Below, piece by piece: positions 23,283 to 33,645 of a stretch of DNA of 64,000 nt. The position numbers were made by a program, and so were the translations under genes. Each line of letters opens with the position of its first letter. The first letter of the stretch is position 1. The DNA is from Batillaria attramentaria (lineage: Eukaryota > Mollusca > Gastropoda > Batillariidae): assembly GCA_018292915.2 (NCBI GenBank), contig JACVVK020000193.1, positions 1,085,001-1,149,000 on the forward strand. Direction: 5' to 3'. The notes below the pieces were generated by a model that was given only the letters and a program-made list of their open reading frames with translations, did not search any database and was not told the DNA's origin.

Positions 23283-23670
23283 CAGTTCCGTGAACTAAAC
23301 ATTTGGCGTCAGCCTCAGGCAGGTCGTCATCACAGACGTATAGAGATAGACGCACCGCCGCACACTGCTACCGCTGCTTGCGAGTGTCGCTACGCGTCGG
23401 CCATCTTGCTGAGACCACTCAGAGGCTCTGTGTATAGAACGCCTCGTTCGAAAGTTCTTTAAAAAGTTCTTTAGAAAGACGTCATCAGAAATGTGGCGTA
23501 AGATAAAGCGGACCAATGCTATGCGCGCTATGTAAAGAGCTGATAGCGTCTGGTCAATGCTATACGCGCTATGTAAACAGCTGGCACTTCCAGGTATTAG
23601 CAACATGGCGCGCGGCGGCGACACTTTTCCGGCACCGCGGTGCGTCTAGATCTATACGTCTGTGGTCGTC

Positions 23671-23674
<4 letters not shown>

Positions 23675-23711
<37 letters not shown>

Positions 23712-24603
23712 GTCAATTCCGTAAACTAAACATTTTGACGTCAGCCTCTAGCACTGCGATTGTCTGAGGAAGCTTGTTTATGTCTTGTGATTTCCCTGTT
23801 GGCTTTGTGGCTTCCCGGATTGAATTATTTTTCACATGAAATCTGGAAGATCTAGAGGGCTGGTGAAATGTCAGAGGCAGTGACGATACTTGCTTATTTT
23901 GTCTGTGAACTAAGCGTTTGACGTCAGCTTCACACTGGTGGTATGACAGATGATGCTTGTACATGTCTTGTGATTTCCCTGTTGTTTTGTGACTTCCCTG
24001 GCTGAATTAATTTTTACATAAAATCTGGAAGATCCAGAGGGCTGTTGAAACGTGGACTAGAATACATTGGATTGTACTTATGAAATCGCAAATTTGGAAC
24101 CCTTTTGACCGGTGCTTCTCGCAGAAACTTGAAAAAGTTATGTTTATCTAAAAGTTCAGTTATTCTTAATGTTAAAGCTACAATAGTGCAGTAGTTCCTG
24201 TCATATGTACAGTTGTCACACTAGACAAAAACGCTGGGATGATAAGTAATTTGCAGTAGTCTTTTCATAGATATTTGATCTTATGCGCAAACCACCCCTA
24301 CCTCGGAAATATATTTTTTACACCAGAGACATACATAACACAAAACCAGTCAGATCTACAGAGCTGTAGCACGAATACAGGCAGTGTGATTGGGTGAACT
24401 TCCAAAGTCTAGAAAATGAAGGAATTTGAACAACTTTTTCGAAAAAATTCGTAACATGACCGATTTTTTTAAATCGGCGATAACTTCTGAAAATGCGGCA
24501 GGCTAAAAATCGTGAAAGGTAGCTCTGGAGAAGGTCCCATTTTATCTCAAAGTAAAAAGGCCTCCAGCGAGGTGGTTTAGGAGATAGCCATCATTACATC
24601 CGT

Positions 24604-24676
<73 letters not shown>

Positions 24677-24881
24677 TCACAACTCCCGCCAAACAGAACG
24701 CAGCAGCATAGTGTGCACGTCAAGTGTCTATGACGCAGATTTCGTTACGTCAGAGTGTGCGCGAAGGTATGTATTGTCTGGAGAAACGTCACAGCCTTGT
24801 TTTGTACTACTGAAACTTGCTGCTGCGCGTAGCAAAATCTGCCCCATCGTATAAAGTTGTTTCTCTATAGAGAAACAACTT
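23675..24881 (-). mobile_element. Copy 2 of the palindrome-headed dispersed repeat family
   Basis: On the minus strand it begins at a perfect 28-bp palindrome (24854-24881; AAGTTGTTTCTC-TATA-GAGAAACAACTT). It continues through (CA)n (24605-24673) and the same body as 12900-13799, and ends in about two ~185-bp tandem units (23710-23900, 23900-24060) carrying ACTAAACATTTTGACGTCAG-like blocks next to (GA)n at 23675-23707. A further related end fragment lies at 23281-23330. Terminal tandem units and microsatellite flanks recall bivalve 'pearl'-type elements, but the assignment is uncertain. Confidence 0.65.
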
Positions 24882-25035
24882 AAAAACGTCAGTCGCGTGG
24901 TCATGCAGGTTCAGCGAAAAAAAGAAGTTTTCAGTTGGATATAAATGACATTAAATGACATGAAATCTAGCATGATACTCTGCTTCTAGCTTTTGGAAGC
25001 TATTACATTTTCCATTTATCTGTGTACGTTTGCAG

Positions 25036-25134
25036 GCTGGACGCTGTTTGTTATCGTGGTGGTGTTTTTTGTCGCTCTTTGCCTCGGCTGGATCGTCTAC
25101 GTCATCGCCTTCTACATCATCCTACGAAAGCTCG
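25036..25134 (+). CDS. TM exon 4 of the main gene
   Basis: 99 nt, phase 1-1, with acceptor GTACGTTTGCAG and donor CTCG|GTAAGT. It encodes WTLFVIVVVFFVALCLGWIV then YVIAFYIILRKL, a long and very hydrophobic helix ending in basic RKL. Its partner at 25499 is only 364 bp downstream, has the same length (99 nt) and shares the W-[IV]-V-Y-[VA] core and the RKL exit. The two look like a tandem exon duplication. Confidence 0.7.
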
Positions 25135-25144
25135 GTAAGTAACT

Positions 25145-25146
25145 GA

Positions 25147-25177
<31 letters not shown>

Positions 25178-25181
25178 AATT
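25145..25181. repeat. (AAAT)n microsatellite
   Basis: About nine TAAA units just downstream of the donor at 25135. Confidence 0.9.
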
Positions 25182-25498
25182 TACCACAAGTTTGCTCGAT
25201 GAGCAGCGATCTTAAACAAGGACAAAGACTGGTAAGAAATCACAAAAAGCAGAAAAGAAATTGGGAAATTATATTTTCTAGCGCACTAGTTTGTTCTTGG
25301 AATCATGCTACCTAACTCTTTTTCTTTAAAAGCATCGTGTGTGGTATATGCTATGAAAATTTGAGTTCTTATAGTCATAAGGACAATAAAGGTTGCAGAA
25401 AAAAATCCATCTGAAATTTTTGTTGTTGTTTTATGTATAAAAAAGAAATACTTTTTTTGAAAATAAGTATTGCAATTTTCAGTCAATTATCTTTGCAG

Positions 25499-25597
25499 AC
25501 TTGAAACTCATTCTGCTCATTCTGAACGCGATTATCATTTTCGTGGCTTGGGTCGTCTACGCCGTCTTTGCCTATCTGCGAAAGCTGTGGCCATTTT
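25499..25597 (+). CDS. TM exon 5 of the main gene
   Basis: 99 nt, phase 1-1, with acceptor TTATCTTTGCAG and donor TTTT|GTAAGT. It encodes LKLILLILNAIIIFVAWVVY then AVFAYLRKLWPF. The helix is followed by the RKLWPF exit, and the codon across the next junction is Cys. Joined directly to TM exon 4 it would put two C-terminal basic ends on opposite faces of the membrane. That argues for alternative rather than joint use (inference). Confidence 0.7.
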
Positions 25598-25599
25598 GT

Positions 25600-26432
25600 A
25601 AGTAATGCCCCTCAGTAAATTGAATAACTTACTAACTCAACCAGAACTCATGTCCAGGCATGAACATTGTAAGCAGATTTCCTGAAGCAAATACTTACAA
25701 AAATAACAACACTTCATGGTGACACTTTGTGCCTCCCTCCCCCCCCCCTCTCTCTCTCTCGCTCTCTCTCTCTCTCTTTTACTCTCTCTGTGTCTAAGCA
25801 CCAACATAGCCTTGTCTACCCTGTAGTTTGTTCGTTTATTTCACTTTATTACATCCTTCCTTTATCCGGGTGCTTCAGTCCCGGGATGGTGTGGCATTTT
25901 AAGTTTCAAATCAGAATTTGAACATGCAGAGTTTGAATTTGGATGTAGGGACGGCATTTGCATTTCAAATGTCAAACAGAAATCCAAAATTTAAAGTTTG
26001 CAATTTTAGTAAGAATCGTAAAGTTCAAATTCAAAATTTGACACAACACCCTCGACGCGTCTCTCTAGTAGAGCAGTCTCTGCCAACTTCAGGTTAAAGA
26101 GCAGTCGGCGAATTCTACGCCCAAGGAGAAACCGCTGGACCGCACTCGGGGTATTGGATGTTTCTGATAGTGGTGGGGTGAGGGCAGGCGGGTGGGTGGC
26201 TTACGGGTGTTTTGGTTGACATTCTGCGGTACTTTGTTATCAGTCATGAACCTTTCGAACATTTTGTAGTAGCGTAAAACAGCTCCCTGTTTGTTTGTAT
26301 GTTTGTTTGTCCAATTTTGCACCCTCTTGTTGTTTGACACAATCGCTTTCTTGCAGAAAAAGTGTAAAATGAGTAATTCACCGGTTCATGGTTACATTTG
26401 TGCATCGGTGCAATGATGAATGTATCCATGGG

Positions 26433-26492
<60 letters not shown>

Positions 26493-28109
26493 CACGCTAC
26501 CAGACAGCCTAATTTGATATTTCAATATACAAATTAGAATACATTTGTAACCGGGTGGCAAGGATCCAGTATATGCCGGCATGGAGCAAAACGCAGAGGT
26601 CGCTTTGACGTGTTTAATTACACCCAGAAAAAGTGCAATATAGAAGACTAGAAGACACAACAAACAATAATAAGCGACCAGATCAGCAGACCTACATAAT
26701 GCTAAAAGGTCGTGAATCTGGCTATGCTACTACTAAGGAACATTAGACCAAGGCTACGATAACTAAAACAACTATAACTAACAAGTACTTAATCAACCAG
26801 TAAACGGTATCAGACAATACCAAGTTCAATTATGAGTGCAACTACACCTATCGCAATGACTGTGGTGAATCAACATCACCGACACTACCACTCATCAACA
26901 TCAGCTCGACTGACTAGAGTGACACAAGTATGACATATAGAGCATTACCACTGACTGGGTCAACTCATTGCAGACACCATAAACTAGGAAAAGCATACAA
27001 CTAGACACGAAAGAAAAGAGAATGGTATCAAACGGAAACTTCCTCGGACATACTCCGACGTACAACAGAGTGTTCAGCCTTACAAAACTAATTTGAAGCG
27101 GTCTCTTTGCTACACCAAAATGTCGGACAAAACCCATCAATCAGGACACAAAGATCTCTTTAAAAAAAATCTACGTGTATCAGCTGCAAGGATCTAAATT
27201 AGAGCTGACACTTACAAAGGTTGTTGAAAGCTGAAGCGGGTCTACTGTTCATGGGTCGCTCATTTGTATCCAGTATTGTTTTATTCGACGTCATTCCCAA
27301 CAGGGATGACACATGATACATTTGACATATTCAATGTTGCGGAACTACACTCTGCCTATTATCATTACGGCCCCTGGCCGAAGCACCGACCGCTGGCGGG
27401 AAACGGTAACAAAGTAGAGGGAAGGCGGGACAAAAGAACAAATGAAAACATGGGCATACAAAACACATCAGAAAAATTTCACTAAGTAGGGGCCGGGTAT
27501 GGCCCTGTCTCACATTGGCGAGACTTAGTAGGATTTCGTACGGAGGACTTCGCTGAGCAGCGTAACCCATTTGCATGTAAATTAGGCACGTTACGGGTGC
27601 CTTTAGCCAATCGCAGCGCGTTAGCAGCTCGCGGCCTCTGCCGTGTGAGCCTAATTTACATGTACATGGGTTACGCTGTAAATCTAGCTATTAACTGCAT
27701 ACAAGTCGTAAAGTAGAGCAACCCTCCGCTCCTATTCACTCCCAATACCCCGAGTGCGGCCTAGAGGTCGGTTTTCCCAAACCAAATCAAATACATCTGA
27801 ATATAAAAAAGAAAATTCGCGTATGCTGCATTATGAAAATGCTTCAGATTCGTAACGTGGACGCAGGCGCACTTGTCCCTCGCCATTACTCTACCACTGA
27901 CACCCACTTCAGTGCGGTCCAGCGGTCGGTTCTCCTTGCAAGCTGCACTCGACGACCTCTCTTTGATCTGCGGTCGGGAGAGATATTTTGCAATGCTCTA
28001 TAGTTGATTGTGTGTTTTTTTTTCCCCTTGCAAACTAAGATACAAGAATAATAGACTGAGTGACGTTCGAGACGAGACCTGCTAAATTTTTCTCCTATCT
28101 TCTTTTCAG
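25600..28109. other. Intron without recognised exons
   Basis: Holds (CT)n near 25745-25790, (CA)n at 26433-26491 and an A-rich non-coding block at about 26540-27000. A GTGCGG(T)CCAGCGGT-type motif occurs at 26128-26160 and inverted at 27745-27785 and 27905-27940. No coding content is recognised. Confidence 0.4.
27559..27677. repeat. 29-bp inverted repeats around a ~60-bp loop
   Basis: 27559-27587 (AGCGTAACCCATTTGCATGT then AAATTAGGC) and the complement at 27649-27677 differ at two positions. The left arm contains ATTTGCAT, the octamer recognised by POU-domain factors. This may be coincidence. Confidence 0.75.
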
Positions 28110-28125
28110 GTCCACCAGGAGAAGG
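28110..28125 (+). CDS. 16-nt micro-exon of the main gene, phase switch (CPPGEG)
   Basis: It lies between TATCTTCTTTTCAG and GAAGG|GTAAGA, both strong. It enters in phase 1 and leaves in phase 2, and is the only exon in the chain that converts the phase-1 TM block to the phase-2 C-terminal block. It reads C-P-P-G-E-G across the joins. That both downstream sets of exons require exactly this phase change supports its reality. Confidence 0.5.
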
Positions 28126-29138
28126 GTAAGATATTCGCTTCCGAAAAAAAATATTATGCTTGTAAATGTGTGTGTGTGTGTGTGGGGGGGGGGGGGGTGT
28201 TAAGAACGATACGAACATACGAACAATGGTTGTTCTCCTTTTTCTACCGTCATCTGACTGTGACCTTGACTGTGTCCTTTTCACAGATAATTCTCCCCTC
28301 ATAGAAGTACACACGCAGTGTCGGTCAGAGGGGCAAGGCAGGGGGACCTTCATTTATTTCGTTCAGAGCCGGATCAAGCAAAGGAATTCCGACTGCAATT
28401 GAGTACAAGTTAAGGGAGCTGAAAACGCCGCCCAGAAGGGAAAAAGTAAACAAACAAAAACACGTATAAACAGGAAAAGAGTGTGTTTAGGGCCTGAGCA
28501 GATTCTCCTCCCTTCGTTCGGGTTGCAACATTGTGAAATAGCCCAATTCATAACATACGTAGTGAATGCGTAAAGTTTGAACAAGGCAACACGCAAGTGA
28601 TATGTGAAATCATTTTCCAAAAGTTGTTTAGTTTATGAATTGGGCAGCTAAATTCGTGAAATAGGCTTTTTATTTCATGTAGTTCGTATTCCGTACTCTC
28701 AGCGCACGGTGCTTGCCCCATTTTTTATGCACATTGTACACCGCTGAGTGTCGCCATGGTGACAACTCAGTGACATGTCCGTTGATCAAATTGGTTGATG
28801 ATTCCACACCAGTGGGTTGTATTTCTGATGATACATACATTGTATAGGAATTTATCTTGCCTCGGCAAAATTCATGACGTTTACACACAGGTTCATGAAG
28901 TACGTAAACCCCAGGATCACCCGGGCAACGCCCATAGTACACAGCCTTTGGTTCTGTCAAAGTAGTGCGATTTTTGTTTTCAGGGCCTGCATGCAAAACT
29001 CGAGGTTAGGGATTTTAGCCCCGGGCTAAAGGCTAGCCTCGATCTAAAATAGCTCTACGGTTAAACTTTCGCATGCACGAGTCGAGGTTAGCTCTATCTT
29101 CGCGTTAAAGTCAGGGGTCAAACTATGGGGTAATTTTC
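28126..29138. other. Intron, (TG)n/G run, no exon
   Basis: (TG)n plus a G run at 28165-28197; otherwise non-coding. At 28988-29120 two GCATGC...CGAGGTTAG blocks recur as direct repeats, possibly the edge of the transposon remnant that follows. Confidence 0.4.
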
Positions 29139-29580
29139 GGGCTGATAAGCCCCAGGTTAGGGAGAAGCAAAGATGGCGCCAATTGCACTCAGTCGGCAAA
29201 AAAGAGGAAGTTTTTACGCTCACACGGCATTTTCCGTGACCGTCTAACCCATTTGACATCTTTGGTGATGAATAAATATTCAAGAAGTTCAAGGTTGGAG
29301 ATTTTTACGGCTACTGGCAGTAAGAAAGACCACATTGAACTTTCGAATCAACACGCACATGATATACGTGTACCTGCGTAGTTCATGTACTGCGCAATTT
29401 TTTGCGTAGTTCATGAACTGTCCAACGCTGTTGCATAGTTCATGAACTGTGCAACGATGCTGCGCAGTTCATGAAATACGCAAAGTAGAACTGCTCATTA
29501 CATGAACTGCGCAAAGGGTCACAGTGTAATCTCGGTGGTGAACACGAATCGCAGATTGTGAATTTCATGAACTATGCAAT
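29139..29580 (+). mobile_element. DNA-transposon remnant with repeated GTTCATGAAC sites (copy 1)
   Basis: Nearly identical to 37447-37877. The first half has a decayed frame reading NPFDIFGDE-stop-IFKKFKVGDF, which resembles the N-terminal region of PIF/Harbinger-derived (HARBI1-like) proteins. This is a weak call. The second half (29370-29580) carries about six copies of a palindromic TTCATGAA core in the context 'tagttcatgaactgcgcaa'. Confidence 0.5.
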
Positions 29581-29864
29581 GTCGCTGTTTATCTTTATTG
29601 CCACAGCAAAAAAAAAAAACAAAAAAAAAACACACACTAAATTCTGACCTCATCCAATGTCAATCGAAACTATAGCGGAATATTCTTGCAAGTAATACGG
29701 GGATGACATGCACTGGTGCAATCTCTTTTGTTTTTGAAACATTTGCACCTGATTTTAAGACATCCTGTCTTGCAAGAGCATTTCACCTTTCCCTGACCCT
29801 CACCCACCGCCAACAGGAGAACAGCTGTACGGATGGACATCTCATCTGATGGGATCATGTCGCA
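29508..29864 (-). mobile_element. Partial Ginger/KRBA2-like transposon end (copy 1, inverted)
   Basis: It begins with the same ~60-bp terminal repeat (CTGCGCAAAGGG...) as the element at 37809-38612, then carries the 3' end of its gene on the minus strand. Confidence 0.65.
29670..29858 (-). pseudogene. C-terminal fragment of KRBA2/SCAND3-like integrase protein
   Basis: 62 codons: MIPSDEMSIRTA, then GQGKVKCSCKTGCLKIRCKC, then FKNKRDCTSACH. The Cys-rich C-x-C-x3-C-x4-C-x-C...C-x3-C-H tail is the characteristic C-terminus of KRBA2-like proteins, which derive from Gypsy-type/Ginger integrases. Only the tail is present. The Lys here is replaced by a stop in the copy at 38261-38445. Confidence 0.65.
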
Positions 29865-30540
29865 GACAGAGACATGTTATGTATGTCTCTGATTCAGAAA
29901 CACCCTACTTTCACTCTGAAGACAGCCTGCCATCACTTGCACCATTGAGGATCCCTCTGGGTTCAAAGCTGGTCAAGGATGACATAGTGCGCTACCTTGT
30001 GTTTGAGAGCACCGAGACAACTTTTAAAAAAAAGTGAAAACTCGTAGAACAGTGGCGAGACATCCCAAACGAATGTTAACATAACGTCAGTAAATTATGA
30101 CGTACACAAAATGACGCTTGTCCTTTGCGTAATTGCGTGTTCATCCCGCGATTTTTGTAAGGCGTATGGAACAGTAGTTTCACTGGTTTGTGGACGAAAT
30201 GTGCTTTGAGCAAAACTTTCAACTTACGGTGCCTCGGTGCCTGCTGGAGTGAATTGTTTTGAATTTTTAAAATATCTTTTATGATCAGAGGCACATATTC
30301 TCTACACACAGTAACGATGATTTTGATATTCAAAAAGAGGCCATCTGGGCTTTAAATCTTATACTTACAAAACATTGTGAAAAGTCGACTATTGTACTTG
30401 CACACTTCCATAGTGGCTTTGACAGTTAGATCAAAGACCTTGGAATCAGATCCAAGATCTTTGGTTAGATGTGCATAATATAAACGTGTTAAGAACAGTT
30501 GGTTTTATATATAGACTAGTTGCTTTAGGATAGCAACGTC

Positions 30541-30760
30541 TGCTAGTGCTGGAGATGCACCAGAATATTCTGCGGCAGTCTTTTAGTGCTGGTTGGACGC
30601 TGCATCTCTCATGGGTATCGCCGCATGCTCACCTGATGAGGGTCCCATTGACCCGAAACCATGGTCGTGAACGGCTAAAATCACCAATTCATATGGCCTT
30701 GGTTGTCCCGACCATTTTCCGGTGCGAGGGGAATCAGTGGGGTCCTATGAATGGTTAGAT
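30541..30760 (+). other. Intron segment carrying a ribozyme, possible retrozyme or PLE remnant
   Basis: A GC-richer stretch with duplicated TAGTGCTGG words surrounds the hammerhead at 30620-30675. Animal hammerheads of this type usually sit in retrozymes or Penelope-like elements. No RT or second ribozyme was found nearby. Confidence 0.4.
30620..30675 (+). ncRNA. Type I hammerhead ribozyme
   Basis: All catalytic-core nucleotides are present in order: CTGATGA (30633-30639), stem II GGGTC/GACCC with loop CCATT (30640-30654), GAAA (30655-30658), stem III A-CC/GG-T closed by a 2-nt AT (30658-30665), and cleavage nucleotide C30666 in GTC. Stem I closes as TCAC (30629-30632) with GTGA (30667-30670). 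Then comes an internal loop (CATGC/A) and GCCG (30620-30623) with CGGC (30672-30675). The very short stem III is typical of minimal type I hammerheads in Penelope-like elements and animal retrozymes. It is in the sense orientation of the host gene's intron, so it could cut the pre-mRNA between 30666 and 30667. Confidence 0.85.
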
Positions 30761-30810
30761 ACGCTGAGATCTGTTAGATGTTACAGCGGTAGGGTGGCAC
30801 CCCCCTCCCC

Positions 30811-30833
30811 TCCTCCCCCCCCCCCCCCCCCCT
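30811..30833. repeat. Poly-C run
   Basis: An interrupted C run of about 25 nt 160 bp upstream of the Pro-rich exon. Confidence 0.9.
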
Positions 30834-30993
30834 TGTAGCCAATGTAGGGCAAAGCAGAATAGTCCAATGGCATACAAAGCATACATGTCCTAGATCTAGG
30901 TAGCGCTCTCAGCGTTTCTTAATTACTCCCCCTATATATAATAATATTATTACGTACAATCTAGTTTGGATTGCTTTCTACCTATGTTTTCAG

Positions 30994-31113
30994 TCCACAG
31001 CCGAAACCGACGCAGCCGCCGCAACCGACGCAGCCGCCGCAACCGACGCAGCCGCCGCAACCGACGCAACCGCCGCAACCGACGCAACAGCCGCCAAATC
31101 CTGGTGATGAGGG
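30994..31113 (+). CDS. Pro/Gln-rich hexapeptide-repeat exon of the main gene
   Basis: 120 nt, phase 2-2, with acceptor CCTATGTTTTCAG and donor GAGG|GTATGA. It encodes PQPKPT, then four QPPQPT repeats, then QQPPNPGDE. At DNA level these are 18-bp units of CCG/CAR/ACG triplets. This is an extended polyproline-like stalk or SH3/WW-ligand-type linker between the membrane part and the C-terminal module. Repeat number is likely polymorphic. The antisense strand gives an artefactual Leu-Arg-Arg repeat frame. Confidence 0.65.
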
Positions 31114-32687
31114 GTATGATAAAGTATATTATTTGTGAATGGTAGCAGCGTGTGCGCACATGAATTGCTTTGTTTGCTTTAGTGTTTGTTTGTTTGTTTG
31201 TATTGTAGCGAGACGACTTTTTCTGCTAGATAGGAGTTTTGGCCTGATGCTACCGAGCTAGTGTATTATTGTGAGGATGTACCAGTGGGCCTTTAAAAAA
31301 AAGACCTCTCGAAAACAACAAAAAGTCGCATTCGGAGGTCTGGAGTATGCAAATCGCGAAACTTCAATGCTAGTTTCGAATGAAACCGTATTAATTTTGT
31401 ACATAGCGACATTCTTCAATAACACTGCGGCTTCTGATATTGAGGAAATTGGGCCCCTTACGCTTGTGGCCAAGCAGCTGCTCACCACTCAGGCGACAAC
31501 TAAAACGACCCATCGGGGATGAAGCTAGATGTGACCCAGACGCTGCTCCCTGGTGTTATGACGCACATCTTCCGATATATCTAGTTTCACTCATTCTTTT
31601 CGTAGTGTCTAACTCTGCACAATAACAGCGTCTTACAGACTGGCACTGGGCCAACAGAAGGCTGAAGGCGTAGGGAAAGCACGAGATGTCCGATAAGGGC
31701 GCTGTTACTGGTTTCCTTGCACAGCTCCGGTTCGTTTCATTTGAAGTCCACGCGGCCAGTAGACGTCGGCATATTGCATTCACGGCTTTACATATCAGCG
31801 ACACTATTTCGAGCGTACATGTGCACACATAATCGTAACATTTGCAACTCTTCTGTGAAGCCTAGTAAAATACATGACTGTGTTTCTGTATCTGTGTAGA
31901 TCTGTAACTGTTGTATTTCCTATAGCTAATCATTTTATGTAAGTGAGAGTATATTTCAAGTGAGTGTAAATTTCATACATATTCCAATGGTGAAGAGGGA
32001 ATATTAAAATTGATTATCATTCATTAGCGGCTTTTTCCTCTCTTTGATCTCTCCCGTTGCATAAGTGCGGGAATCTCACTAGCGAATTAATTCACACATC
32101 ATATGAAAACCATTTCCGTGTGCTTCCTGCCAAGGTTTTATCTATATACATACATATAGAAAGCCCACAGATAGAACCTTTTGGCCTCGTGGATCGGGAA
32201 GTCATCGTGATCACAATATAATGCCTATGGAGTTGTAGAATCCACCAGTAACCATTTTGGAATTTAAATGTGTGGGTGTGTGTTTTGCACGTTAACTGAC
32301 ATTCTGTTCCAAAGTCCTGTTGATAGGTTTAGTCTGAGACTCGGAAGTTTCAATATCGTGTCTTGTTTGTCTTAAACAGAGATTTTGGGGTTTCTTTCAA
32401 ATATGGCAAGGCCACGTTTGAGTGATTTTGAGCGGCATAACGAAATATTTGGGGATTTTTGGACTGTACGCAAGATAAAAAAAAAACCGACAACATTTTT
32501 TTTTCCGCAGAGTACCTTACGCGACACTGAACATGCGTGTGGTATGTTGAAAAGAACGTTAGATATTCACACTGCCTTATGTTGGAATTGGTCCGATTAG
32601 CAGTCGATAATCTATACAAAAAAACACACCGGCCAAGAAACGGCGGATTGTCAGTTTCCAGTCGGATGCGACACAGTTCCAAGTAAT

Positions 32688-32785
32688 TATGATGTGCAGG
32701 CCTTTTTCTCGTTACCCCGTCTTTGATATCACCAACACGTGGTGGAAAAGGACTTTAAACATCTAAACACCCACCCACCCACTCC
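32688..32785 (+). mobile_element. SINE body fragment (family 1)
   Basis: CCCCGTCTTTGATATCACCA, then GTGGTGGAAAAGGACTTTAA and the CACCCACCCACC tail. The paralogous copy is at 39755-39845. A short antisense tail piece lies at 32930-32970. Confidence 0.7.
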
Positions 32786-33395
32786 AAGTAATTATGAAAT
32801 AATTATGGAAACAGTTCAGGACATCTTTTGATGTTTGAGACTGACATATCAATTACCTCGGTAAAGGGCAATCTCTATTCAGTTTGAATTCAGCCGGAGA
32901 TCGTACCGTTCGCTTTCTGAATGTCTCGTGGGGTGGGTGCTTGGGGGTTTAACGTCCTTTTCCCCCCCACACGCTGAATGTCTCGTGAATCATGCGAAAA
33001 AATTGTTGCGTGAAGGAGGGGTGGTGGTCATGCGTACTGTGCCAAAATAAAGTCTACTAAAAAATATCAAATTCAGCCAGGCAAGGCACAAATCAAAGAA
33101 ATCAATCAATTACACATTGACTTCATTGCCATGTCTAATGATAATTCCTTATCTCTTATAATTCACCCAGAAACCGTGAATGCCGTAAAATTGAACTTTT
33201 GAGTCATGCACCCCTTGCCATATGCTTCTTTAGCACATTGTGACCTTGTTACTATTCTCTTGCGGAGTGTACAGAAAACAAATTTCTCTAGTTTATTTTG
33301 CGTGTGACTGAATATAACAACAACCTTGCCACGTAGATGGTTCGGTTTTGTGTTGTTAGCCACTTGCTCTCTTACAGTCTGTGTGGTCTTTGCAG

Positions 33396-33534
33396 ACTCT
33401 TGGTAAAGTGCGGAGAATGTCACAAATGGTGCCACTTCACAGTGAAACCTGAGGACCACACACTACAGGACATCTTCATACAACACAATCTGGACAACAT
33501 ATTCAAGTATGACAAGTACTCTTGGAGCGTGTAC
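33396..33534 (+). CDS. Candidate alternative terminal exon, Cys/His-rich, interrupted by a SINE
   Basis: After GTGTGGTCTTTGCAG, in the phase required by the 28110 or 30994 exon, the frame reads LLVKCGECHKWCHFTVKPED, then HTLQDIF and KYDKYSWSVY. A SINE (33535-33645) sits between a duplicated GGAGCGTGTAC. Removing it in thought, the frame would end a few codons on at TAA. The C-x2-C-x2-W-x-H spacing resembles half of a PHD-type zinc finger. The frame is also open further upstream (SLCGLC), so it may instead be a PHD relic of a transposon. It could not be placed with certainty. Confidence 0.3.
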
Positions 33535-33645
33535 CCCGGCTGGTGCCAAATATTTGTGCTGGCTTTTTCATCGTTGCCCTGTCTTTGATATCACCCGCAT
33601 GTGGTGGAAAAGGACATTAAACCCCAAAACACCCACCCACCCCTG
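33535..33645 (+). mobile_element. 5'-truncated SINE (family 1) with 11-bp target-site duplication
   Basis: The body starts just after the B box (CCCGGCTGGTGCCAAATATT) and ends in CACCCACCCACC. GGAGCGTGTAC flanks both sides (33524-33534, 33646-33656). The same insertion is present in segmental copy 2, so it predates the duplication. Confidence 0.85.

Noticed and set aside
29139..29300. Firm call of a Harbinger transposase
   Set aside because: Only a ~20-residue resemblance with an internal stop is visible. Kept as a weak remark within the remnant's entry.
30950..31159. Minus-strand frame encoding a Leu-Arg-Arg repeat
   Set aside because: It is the antisense of the QPPQPT minisatellite exon. 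The plus strand has consensus splice sites and matching phase; the minus strand has neither.
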